A DNA stretch of 64,000 nucleotides from Hybos culiciformis (taxonomy: Eukaryota; Arthropoda; Insecta; Diptera; Hybotidae). Numbering within the stretch: the first letter of the stretch is position 1; the number at the start of each line of letters is the position of its first letter. Below, piece after piece: positions 28,801 to 39,500 of this stretch. The DNA is taken from positions 11,573,829 to 11,637,828 of the forward strand of contig OZ023275.1 in the NCBI GenBank assembly GCA_964007475.1. Direction: 5' to 3'. Both the position numbers and the translations under genes were made by a program. Below the pieces are notes generated by a model. It was given only the letters and a program-made list of their open reading frames with translations. It did not search any database and was not told the DNA's origin.

Positions 28801-29970
28801 CTTACAAATAAAAAAATTTTTATTTCAAAACTCAATATCTTTATATTTATGCCGATTATATTTGCATAAAGGATTTTAAAATACTTCAACGAAAGTTATG
28901 ATGACAAAAGAAATACAAAAAAATTATGGTTGGATACAGTTCATTTATTCGAAGAGATTTCTAAATCATCGTGTTTTGATGGAACACTTTCTTTTAATAA
29001 AAACCTAAAGCTACACATAAGATTTCGATTCAAAGCAATTATTTTTTTACAATAAATTCCACAATAAAACAAAGTATATAAAATAACAGCAATATAAATA
29101 AAAAGAAAACTTAATTAAAATTTTTTATATTGTTTTCGAATAATACTTATTCAATAAAATCTGAGCTAACGTATGTACATTCAGATTCCTGATAAAGGGG
29201 AACTTTATATACACAAGTAAGCATATAAGAAAATATAATTGAAACAATGGTATGTAAAATATGGGACCGTGATATAAAATTATATGTTTTTTTAAAACAT
29301 TATATAATGAAAATATTGATTCGTAATAAATTTATGTTCATTATAAAATTTTGTATCGAATTCTTTAATATGAATAATAATAAAAACTACTAGTTATTAA
29401 AAGTTGAATGATTGTTTATGATTGCTATTTCCCAATAAAATCAAAAATGTTGTAAGAAAAAATAAAAAGTTCGAATCGAACTAACCTCTTAAATGTAATA
29501 AACTTTATGTTCGATTTTGTTTGTATGGATTTAATATAAGAAAGCATTTAGGGAAAATCTACAGAAAAATCTACATTAATTAATTATTACAGTAACATTT
29601 TCTTGCATTAAAGAAAAATTTTAATTTAATATTTCAAAATTAAAAGCGTTTTGTCTATGGCGCAATATTTCTGAACAGAATTGTATGATGAATTTTTTTT
29701 TAAAGAATTAAAACTTTTCTCTAATGGAAGTTTCGCTAGTCATAATGTTGCAGTCAATTTTCTATCCTGTTTATTTACACAAAAAACTTCAACTTTTTTG
29801 CAAACATTTTATTTCAATGTCATTAATTTTAACGTCATATACATAACTTTAGCCCGCACATGGATTTGAGACTAATTTGTATAAAAAAAAATCGCATATA
29901 TATCTAACTTCCTTCCACTAAATTTCTATGATTTATTATTGTACCTTTTTTTTTGTAAGTTTTTAGGGAT
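25809..29970. other. Non-coding AT-rich DNA
   Basis: No gene or complete mobile element was recognised; poly-A and poly-T tracts are frequent. The only compact repeat is the 16-bp triplet at 27,502-27,549. Confidence 0.55.
27502..27549. repeat. Tandem repeat, 3 x 16 bp
   Basis: Three head-to-tail copies of CAATTATTGATGTGGA, essentially perfect. Confidence 0.92.
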
Positions 29971-29978
29971 GATAAATG

Positions 29979-30767
29979 CAGTGCCGGATTGCCCATACGG
30001 ACACTTTGGGCAGTAGCCCAGGGCCCACTTGTTTTAGAGGGCCCACCAAATGATTAAACTTTTACTAAAATTATTTCTAATAAAAAATTAAATATTTCAC
30101 ATTTAATACCCTTTCTGCACTGGCAAAACATTTAATACTCTTTCTGCACTGGCCGTCTCAAATCAGTCTTTTGAAAAAGTTGTATACACTGCCAAAAGCA
30201 TTTCCTTTGCACTTACTTTTGACAGAAAAAAACAAATTTTCATTGCTTATGAATTTATTGTTCTCTTTGTTATTATTTTTTTGACAAAAATAAGTGTAAC
30301 CACCATGAAATAATTAATTTAAGGCAGAAACAAACAAAAAATAATAATCTATAAACTGCAAAGCGCCAAAGTATGTACTTTGAAGAGTCTTTCTTTCGGT
30401 TCTTGTGTTTTTTTTATATGGCGAAAGACGAAAGAGAGCTGAAAGAAAGACGCCTTTCGCAAGAACCGATATTAAGGCTGCCAGTGCAGAAACGCTATAA
30501 CACATTTTATGTCAATGGATTTGCGGTTAATCTATCTAACATCAAATTTTGAATTTCAAATTTATTTCAAAAAAATTTATTCGAAATTATTGATTTAGAT
30601 TTGGTTTATATTTGCTTAACGGGCTTTAATTATTAATTTTATATAGCAAGTCATCAAAAGCAACTAATATTTTTTAATCAGTATACCTATTTACATTTAC
30701 TTTTTTAAAAAAAGGCCCTTTTAGAATTCTTTGCCCAGGGGCCCAGTGAATGCTCTATCCGGCACTG
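29979..30767. mobile_element. Non-autonomous hAT element, 789 bp
   Basis: Ends are CAGTGCCGGAT and ATCCGGCACTG, an 11-bp perfect inverted repeat. The subterminal motifs GCAGTAGCCCAGGGCCCA (left) and TTTGCCCAGGGGCCCAGTG (right) are also of hAT type. Flanking 8-mers GATAAATG (29,971-29,978) and GATAAGTG (30,768-30,775) are a target duplication with one change. Inside, TTTCTGCACTGGC near 30,112 and 30,142 is mirrored by GCCAGTGCAGAAA near 30,480, so there is a second, internal inverted repeat. The 63-codon minus-strand frame at 30,314-30,505 overlaps these repeats, resembles no transposase and is not called as a gene. Confidence 0.92.
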
Positions 30768-30957
30768 GATAAGTGTGTTTTTTTTTCATGAAATTTTGAT
30801 GTCACAATTTTTATTTACATTTTTAACAAATAAAATTATAATTAAAGTTTTAAAGCTTTATTTTTGACAAAAAAAAAAGATGAAAATTCTGATAATAAAA
30901 CATGCAAATTTGACTAAAGAAAATCATTTACACTCTAGAAAGTTTTTGATGTAAAAT

Positions 30958-31003
30958 TACCACGATTATCGATGGTAATAAATTGTCATCGATAATCGTG
31001 GTA
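30958..31003. repeat. Perfect 17-bp hairpin near the element's left end
   Basis: TACCACGATTATCGATG is followed 12 bp later by its exact reverse complement. A degenerate relative, ATTACCATTATAATCGACG, occurs near the right end at about 32,267, so this may be a transposase-binding or structural motif of the element. Confidence 0.9.
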
Positions 31004-31227
31004 AATTTACTCTGCATGTGTAACACAAAATATTTGCACATTTTGGTGTAACGTTAAATTACTCTAGAAAAGAATAATTTTACATCAAAGTTTACGCGAA
31101 ATTAACGCAAAATTACTTCCAATAGAGAAAATTTTAACATAAAGTCGTAATATTAAACAAAAAATTACGCCAAAAGGTTGTAATTTAAATTTACACCAAA
31201 ACGACGTAAAAAATTTTTTAATTTTAA

Positions 31228-31297
31228 TACCGTGGCTGAGTGGTAGCGTTGGCGGATTACAATGCTAAGGACGCAGGTTCGAATCCCGAAGACGGCA
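31228..31297 (+). other. tRNA-like sequence with Pol III A and B boxes (left arm)
   Basis: The 70-bp unit contains TGGCTGAGTGGTAGCG, which fits the tRNA A box and D arm (GCTG pairs with TAGC, allowing one G-T pair). It also contains GGTTCGAATCC, an exact B box/T-loop core. CCGT at the 5' end can pair with ACGG at the 3' end. The middle does not give a normal anticodon arm; AGCGTTG pairs with CAATGCT instead. I therefore do not call a functional tRNA. It is more likely a tRNA-derived, SINE-like head. Confidence 0.7.
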
Positions 31298-31309
31298 TAA
31301 GAAAAATTA

Positions 31310-31480
31310 AATAAAAAATTTTTTGGATTTTTTTTTTTCTTTTTTTGAATTTTTTTATTATAATTTTTTTTTTTTTTGAATTTTTATTTTTTTGAATTTG
31401 TATTTTTTTTTTTCTGAATTTTTTTTTTTTTTTTTGAATTTTTTTATTAAATTATTTCTTTTCTAATTTCTTCTTATTGA
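31310..31480. repeat. Poly-T spacer between the tRNA-like arms
   Basis: A low-complexity stretch of T runs (up to 13) interrupted by GAA, giving repeated 'GAATTTTTTT' units. It forms the loop of the fold-back and would act as a strong Pol III stop for transcription from the left arm. Confidence 0.85.
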
Positions 31481-31490
31481 ATTTTTCTTA

Positions 31491-31560
31491 TGCCGTCTTC
31501 GGGATTCGAACCTGCGTCCTTAGCATTGCAATCAGCCAACACTACCACTCAGCCACGGTA
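31491..31560 (-). other. tRNA-like sequence with Pol III A and B boxes (right arm)
   Basis: Read on the minus strand, this is the same 70-bp unit as at 31,228-31,297, with three substitutions. The A box (TGGCTGAGTGGTAGTG) and B box (GGTTCGAATCC) are preserved. The two copies face each other across the poly-T spacer and can form a long hairpin. Confidence 0.7.
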
Positions 31561-31673
31561 TTCAAATTTAAAAACCATATAAAATAGAAAATATAAATTT
31601 GGTATACACATTTTCTGTGTGGTGTGTTGGCGATTTCTAACAACTTACAACTGTGATGTACTTTTTTAAATCC

Positions 31674-32129
31674 CAGAGTTTAAATTTACACCTGGAGTGT
31701 ACACAGTAAACTACAGAGTTTAAGTTTACACTGGGGGGTCTATACATTATAAACCATAAAATGTAAGTTTACAGCATAGAGTACAACAGTATTAAACCAC
31801 AGAGTTTAAGTTTACACCAGAGAGTTTTCGTTATTGAACCACAGGTGTAAATTTAGACCAAGAGTGTACGATGTTAAGCAACAAAGCGTATGCTTACAAA
31901 ACGGCGTGTATATTTTTAAACCATATAATGTAAATTTATATCAGAGCACATATTATTAAGCCACAGGATGTAAGTTAACAACAGGGAGTTCAGATAATTA
32001 AACCAAGTAGTGTAAGCTTACACCAAGGAGCTTAAATTTTTAAGTCAAAAATTTTAAGTTTAAACCAAGTAGTGCATATTTTTAAGCCAACAAGGGTAAA
32101 TTTATACAAAAAGAGTAAATTTTTAAACA
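31674..32129. repeat. Degenerate tandem array, ~11 units of ~42 bp
   Basis: Units recur about every 42 bp with the core CAGAGTTTAAGTTTACACC, then a variable segment, then TTAAACCA. Examples start near 31,674, 31,716, 31,757, 31,799 and 31,841 and continue to about 32,129. Units differ widely, so the array is old. It lies inside the TA-flanked element. Confidence 0.88.
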
Positions 32130-32322
32130 ACGACGAATAAATTTACCCTTATTTTTAATGTAAAAAATACACAACTTGTACAATTTTACTATTTTTTGTG
32201 AGTTTTATTTTTTTTACACCTTTATCAGTTGAATCTTAAATAACGAGGGTAATATTACATCAAAAATTACCATTATAATCGACGTAAAATTACGACCAAA
32301 ACTATCGATTTTCTAGAGTGTA

Positions 32323-32940
32323 GCTTTAAATTTAATTCACATGTAAGATATTCAGAAACATTATGTATTATAATCTTCCTATTTTTATTTTCACTAATTT
32401 AATTGAAAATAATTGGTATCTTCATCTAGCTGATCTTGCTTAAATCAAAAATTTAAAATCGATCTACATTAAGTACAATTATTTCCATAAACAAGGAAAT
32501 TTAATATTTTATATTTTAATATACTAATTCCATACCAATGTATTATCAAAGAGAAAAATGCACAAGAGGTTGACGCTTTTATTAAAGATAATAAAGTATG
32601 AAATGTCGCATTGTATACTAAAAATAAGTTTTAAATGAAAGTATGAAAAAATAGACCTGCTGTTATAACACCAGAAAAAAGAGTTTATTGCTCCAGTCTT
32701 TCGTTTATTTAATTGATAAATTAAAGTAGATTTTAGAGACAAAAAAACTGAATCTTTGAGTAATTTGAATTCATTACATTAAACATTTATAATAGATATT
32801 GAAAACAATCAACCATTTATATTATTTAAATATTTCTATTTCATGATCGTAACGTGATTTAACTTCATATAATGATAATTCACCTATATAACAAATATTC
32901 ACTTCAAAATTTACATACATATTTTTAATTTAAAAAAAGA
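32323..32940. other. Intergenic DNA 3' of the LRR gene
   Basis: AT-rich DNA between the composite element and the 3' end of the minus-strand gene. The 72-codon frame at 32,524-32,742 has no domain and no splice context. Confidence 0.5.
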
Positions 32941-32943
32941 AAT

Positions 32944-32966
32944 TTTATTGCAAAAAATAATTTATT
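32944..32966 (-). terminator. Candidate poly(A) signals of the LRR gene
   Basis: On the minus strand, AATAAA occurs immediately after the stop codon (32,966-32,961) and again at 32,949-32,944. Such hexamers are frequent by chance in this DNA, but the position directly behind the last coding frame fits a short 3' UTR. Confidence 0.35.
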
Positions 32967-33574
32967 TCAAATTTCTCCTAAGCTTAAAACTTCACCTTCA
33001 GACATATTATCATCACAAAATTTATGGTTATTTAAATTCATCTTAGTTTGGCATTTTTCATCACCTTGGCATGCCACTTTTTTGCCATTAATTCTCTTCT
33101 CATTTTTATTATATTTTAATATATTTCTTTTTTTGGATTTTTGGATTTCTTCATCTTCGTTCGAAAAATACTACTGGTATCTAAATTGTGACTCAAATAA
33201 GAACAATAAGTTTTCCTTCACGTAGATAGGAGCTGGATGATTGACTACTGGATGACGTTTTTAAAAAGTCGCCAATTCTAAATTCTGTAGCATTTGTGTT
33301 AATTTCTTCAGATGATGTTAAAGATTCTAAAAGTATTTTCACAGCTTTTTGCACCTCTTTTTTGGATTTTTTAATATTGAATTCAATCTTTTCTTCATTT
33401 TAATTTCTGTTTTAGGAGATTTTAATTTATATTCAGGATCTAATTTTGGTAAATTGAATGAATTCCTTTCAATGTCCCGTATTTGATTATCCGCCAAAAA
33501 ATAATGTTGTTAAATTTATTTGTTTTGGAAACATTGCGGATTCTATTTTTTGTAATCTATTTCCATTTAAATAT
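32967..33574 (-). CDS. LRR gene last exon: LRR 5-6 and charged tail, frame-broken
   Basis: The acceptor TTTTTGTTACAG leads into [15 protein letters not shown] and, one frame over after a T6 run (33,496-33,501), [16 protein letters not shown] second break near 33,398-33,401 shifts into [19 protein letters not shown] and a Ser-rich stretch ([13 protein letters not shown]). A third near 33,215-33,222 leads past an in-frame TAG (33,173-33,171) into [15 protein letters not shown], ending GEVLSLGEI and TGA at 32,969-32,967. All three frames keep coding-like composition, so this looks like one broken exon and not random sequence. There is no hydrophobic helix, so no seven-helix domain. Confidence 0.65.
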
Positions 33575-36500
33575 CTGTAACAAAAAAATATTAAATATAT
33601 ATATGAAAGGATTAACACAATCTTAAAGGCAACAAAGAACACTGCTTAAGCTTAACTTAGGTATCTAATTAAAGAATTCGATAGCTTATTATTGAGGAAT
33701 AATATTATTAAACCCAACATTTTTATCAAATTTTAATATTGTACTAAACTTTAGCATATTCAATTTCAAAAGTTTTTGATATGAAATTTGATATGAAATT
33801 GTGATTAAATTATACTTATTATGTAGACTTTAAGAGACAAAAAATTATAATTAAAGAAAGAATGTTTTAATATTTTTATTTGATTTAAAAAAAAAACATA
33901 AATATAAACCAAAATATTCATTTATAAAATTTAATCTCAAAACCTTTATCTTAGTATTCTTTTAAAATACAATCCAGAATATCAAATATACTTTTTCTCT
34001 ATAACATCTAACTTTGGTTAAAGGAATATGTATACAATTTATTTTTTGGACTTCTTATAGTATCTTCTTTCTCAAGTTTTCTTTTTTTTTAAGTACAGTT
34101 AATAGAGTTGTTTTTTTATCTTTTTTATTCAAACATAAAAACAATTCTTTATTCTTATTTTTTCCACTTATTTAACATAGGATAAAGACTTTAATTTACT
34201 AAAATTATTATAAAATAAACAAGAAAAGCATATGTGTAAATATATGTATACTATATATATATAGAACAATAAATAAAGTTTTCTATATTCTTTTACTATT
34301 TCATTGAATTTTCTTCATATTAAAACTTACAACATTTTTAGATTCCTTAAAGGATTAAAAAAATTCTTTTTGGAATGATATAATCTTATTATTCCTTAAA
34401 TCTCTGATGCAAGATTATATGAAATAAAAAAAAAAATAAATGCATAAAATTTTAGTTAAAAATGTAAATAATTTTTAAAATATTTTTTATTCAGTTTATG
34501 AAATCTAACTGAATCTTAATGGTATATCGTAGACAGCAATGACTTAATAGGACTCAAAACTGCAGAAAATGAAAACTTTATACTGAGCATTCGCAAATAT
34601 CTCACATATATACAAGATTTCCTCAATCCAAGAAAACTATCTATTATCTGCAGAACAAAAAATTCTTAAACTTAATAATTTTAAATTGAATTAGAAATGA
34701 CAAAAATTTCTAAATATCTAAAGAAATTAATCTATTTTTGATTTACTACAAAATAGAAAACAGAACACAAAAATTATGTTTTATTTCACTGATCCAAATA
34801 TAATGTTTTATAAGAAAATAGCTCCATAGAAAATTTTATAATAAACTAATAAAGAAGAAATTTATAGAAAAAAAAATATCCCCTTGTAATACCAAAGAAC
34901 AAAATAAAAATAATCTCTTTTAATCAATTCTCATTAAATAAATGTATCTGTTAAGAAAAATAGAAAAAAAAAAATTCAGATACAATTATTTTTTACAATA
35001 TTTTACGATTTGAATAGAAGTAAATATTATATATCTATATGAAATATGTACAAAAATTTTTTCTCTACTTACAATTCTTTTAAAAATTCCAAATTTTTGA
35101 AATCATAGGAATGTAGAATGTTGATTTTATTAAACGATAATATTCTGAAAATAAACAATAAAATTTTCGATATTAACATAGAGTAGGAAACATACAAACA
35201 TTTTTTAATATTGTTAAAGTTTAAAAAAACAAACTTATTTTCTTTAATTTCATAACCTGTATATGATAGTTACAGCTGACGTTTATTATTATTTGATATC
35301 ATATTCAAATTCTGTAAAGGTTTTCAGGAAAATTAAAAAATGAGTTTCATAACACAGTGCCTTCACAACAAGGAATAAAGTATATTTTAATAAATGTCCT
35401 TTTTTTGTAGACATCGAGCTTAAAAGGGAACTTTTAGTCAGGAAACAGTGTTATGGCTTGAAACAGTAACAATATAATTTTCACTGAGCTCATTATAAGT
35501 CCAAGACTCTAAGCCTCTTTATTTTGAGTCCTTGAGAACTTGTATACTGTGACCGCACATAAACATTTTATCAGACCTTTATCCAAATCATTGTAATAAA
35601 TTTTTCTATATAAAAATTTAATAAAAGTTATGAAACACGTCAAAAATTTGTATATAGATTATCAATACATAGGTGTTTGTCGTAACTATCATAAGAAAAA
35701 AAATATTACATAATTCAATCAACAATCAATTTTTTATGCTCAATATTTTTAACATCCTAACCAAAATATCCTTTGAATTTAATATATATATGATATAAGT
35801 TAAAAGACTTTGTAAGTGTTATACAACAAAAAAAAAAAAAGAAAAAGAAACTGAACATAAAATTAAATAATCTGTAACAAATATTGCCCTTGGGAAAATT
35901 TAATACTCCTTCTTAAACTTTTTTAGTGATCATTCAAAAACAATTTAAACCAAAAAAGGGTGATAAGCTTACATAATAAATTACAAAAAAAAAAGTTTCT
36001 TTTAATTCTAAAAAGATTTATTTTTTTTTTACTTATATTAATCGTAAAGGGAGACCGAGTAACAAAGTATATTTGACTTAAGAATAAATGCCAGTATGTG
36101 AAAAATTAACCTAATCTAAAACAAGTCAGTGGGAAAATTGGTAATAATTTTATAAAATATATTTATTGAACATTGAAAAGAATTTTAATTCTTAGGATAT
36201 TTTGAAAATGAACTTTGGTTTCCTCCACTATTTACACCCCAAAACTTAGTTGAGAAGGAAAATTTTATTAAATGTAAACAAATTTATTGCTGTTATATCA
36301 ATTAGTTCTATACAGAAAAATAAATACTATTTTTGTAAAATTTAGTATTTTGAGATATGTATTTAAGAAAATATCAATTGAAGGTTCTATTTAGTAATGG
36401 ATTGCTACTATTACACATACGTAGTTCTTTGCGGAAATAATTTGTATGTTTATAGTGAAATTCAACATGTTTGACTTCACAAATAATGTTGGCGCACATT

Positions 36501-39500
36501 TCGTTCGATAACTTAAATTGTAAACTTAATTAAATTTTAAGTAGTTTTAAGTGAACTTAATTTTTTTTTTCAGAATCATTTCTAAAAAATTGAAGTAGGT
36601 ACAAATTTTGTAATTAAATAAAAATCGGAATTTTTCTCAATAAATTTTTTTTTTTTGTCATACCAAATATTATTTTACTTATAATAGTTCTTTTACAAAT
36701 ATCTAAAATCTCATTCCACTTAACAAATTCCCACTTGATGAAAAATTTGTACTCCCTAATGAAAAAATATTTATCATCCCTAAATTTAGAATTTTTTATG
36801 TATGTAGATGCTTCAGATAAATATTGTATTAAATTAAAACATAAAAATATCATAATTTAAACAAAGTAATAATATGAAATTATATACTCACAATATTTTT
36901 AAAAAATTTTTGGGTGAAAATAAATTTTCTGGTAAAAATTCTATCTTATTTTGATCTAGATATCTGAAAAGAAAAAAAAATATAATGTTTATTAACTTAT
37001 AGTTACATAGTTTGTCTTTTCTAACTTTTTAAACATAAAACATTAAACTTTATGTTGTAACATTTTTCACAAAAAAACAGAAATGGCAATTTACGATTTG
37101 AAAATAAAAAAAAATTAAATTATAGTTTCAAGAAAACTGTGACTGTTTACCACACAAAGCATTATATTGTGACAATCTCATATTGAATAAACAAAATGTC
37201 ACAATAGTTAATTCTTTAGCTCTACGTTATAGATATAGAGTTTTGTGGTTCTGGTTTACACAAATTTTTTTGGATTTTTGAAACAAATAGTCAATCTTAT
37301 TCATACGCCTCAACATGAAGCTCAAATAAAATTGTATTTTTTCGTTAAATTATTAGACAAGGCAGTGGGATTTGAAAATTAATTTTTAATTTCATTTAAG
37401 CCGATGACACATTATTCTCAAAATAATAATATTTTTCTGATGAAAAAAATGTATTTCAGCACAGCTTTCCTATAAATAGATTTTTAAAGGTCAAGAATAT
37501 ACAATGTAACCGTCGAAATAACTTATTTTGATAGGTGCAACAGGGAATCGAAACTCCCAAGAGCATTAAAAGTTTTTTCTTTTCAAAATTTATTATGCAA
37601 ACAAAAACCGTGACAAATACGTGTGATAACTTAACACATGATGATAATCTTATTATTCAGATAATTTTTCGTTTATTTTTTAAAACTTTTATTTTGAAAA
37701 TTTTTCTCCAAAGACCTAACTAAATGAAAATACCGAATATTCTTATCAAGATTAATTTTAGTTAATTTAGTTTAAGATTTGTTTTGATTTATAGGTCAAA
37801 AAATAAAATTTATGTCACAAATAAATAAAAAAGTATGTATGTATATAATATTTTTAATAAAAAATAAATTGAAATTTGGATATGTGATGGTTCTAGAAAA
37901 CTGGAAGAATTTAAAATAAGTTATTTTTAACTTTGACATTACAAAAGTTTATCAAAAACAAATCTCTACAAAATCAAGTGAAATCAATGTAAGTATTACA
38001 TTTTGTCAATGCTGAAACACGCATCTGATTTATTATAAGAATATGCTTTGATTTGAAAACTGTTGAATACCATTTTATTCACATCATAAATTTATATAAT
38101 TTTACATGTTGTACCTACCACCTGAAGACCAAAAAATAATTTTAAAATACCACTTATTTTAATTCGGTTTGCCTTGTGTTCACAGATTTTATAGCAAAGT
38201 TTTTTTTAGAAATATTCATTTTCTATTTTTACATTTCGACGTTGGCGGGAAGAAATGACCAACCAACAAAGTCAAGTTTTTCCGATTATTATACACCTTT
38301 CTTAGTTTTCATTCATTTTTTCAATTTGGGAAAATGCTGAATATGAAATACGTGTGCAAATAGCTTAAAACACAATCGTTCAAGTGTGTACCTAAGTTCC
38401 TAAACTTTAAACTGTATTTGTCAGAAACTATAAAATTTTATTTTATTCACATCATAAATTTATATAATTTTACATGTTGTACCAAAAAATAATTTTAAAA
38501 TACCACTTAATTTAAGTTAGCTAATTAAGTTGTTAAGTTGGCTACAATTTCATAAAATTGTTGTGAATGAAAATACTTTTTCTTTATTCACAAAAGTAAA
38601 AGAAACTTATTTTTTATTATATTTTTTGGAAAAATTGTAAATTTATGTAACTTGTAAAGTGTAAATATTCAGTAGAATTAAAAATAAAGAAAATAAGAAC
38701 CATATGATGTCATTGAATGTTTGTGAGGTTGATTTATGGAAATCAAATAAATAAATTTACATAAAAAAAAATTAAAAAGTATTTTGCCCCGCAAAATCAT
38801 TCATTTAGATTTTATTTATAAAAAAAAAAATTTGATAAACAAAAAATAAATGTTTATTATTATTAAAAGAAAAATTTTACTACAAAGTTTCTAAGATATT
38901 TCTGGAAAATACTTCAAAAGCATACGATTCAATAATAGAAATTGAACAAAATTTTAATACTCTGAAAAGAATAATTATTATAAATTAAATATACCTATAC
39001 ACATTAATATACATAAGTAAAATTTAAATCAATTTTTCTGTTCAATTCAGAAATTTGAAAGCTTCTTAGTTTCATTTTAAAAATAGTGAAAAATTATATT
39101 AAAAAAAAATAAAGAAATTTCTCATATTAAAAATAAGAGGTTTAGTTGAAGAGAAAACAAAAATAATCTCAATATCAATAAAAACATTAAGATCTTTGAA
39201 AATTGAAACTTATGTTTTTATAACATAATCTATTTGAATATATTCTTAATATGAAACTACTTGTTGAGTAAAGTTCATTAATAACTCAATATTATAATAT
39301 TTTAATTAATAAATGATTTTAACTTTTAACATGTTAAAATAAAATATTCTATTATTATTATGATTTGGATTCAAAATTAAAATATGACCGAAATTATACT
39401 ACAATAAATATATTATTTTCAATATCATTCCCTCCATGGAGATAATATGATTGGCAATTCATTGCTATAATTCTTTCAAACTTACATTACTTCCACTTGA

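Larger units (their letters stand above)
30931..32320. mobile_element. Composite TIR element with TA target duplication
   Basis: Ends are CACTCTAGAAA and TTTCTAGAGTG, an 11-bp perfect inverted repeat, flanked on both sides by TA (30,929-30,930 and 32,321-32,322). That is compatible with Tc1/mariner-type insertion, although TA matches easily by chance in this DNA. Subterminal copies of TTTTGATGTAAAATTAC-like motifs recur in both orientations. The 1,390-bp body contains a 46-bp hairpin, an inverted pair of tRNA-like sequences around a poly-T spacer, and a tandem array of about 42 bp per unit. No transposase frame. Confidence 0.75.

Noticed and set aside
30314..30505. 63-codon minus-strand frame in the hAT MITE
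   Set aside because: It overlaps the internal inverted repeats and does not resemble a transposase.
31228..31297. Functional tRNA gene
   Set aside because: The A and B boxes are good, but the central region folds into AGCGTTG/CAATGCT and not a normal anticodon arm. The unit occurs as an inverted pair within a transposon.
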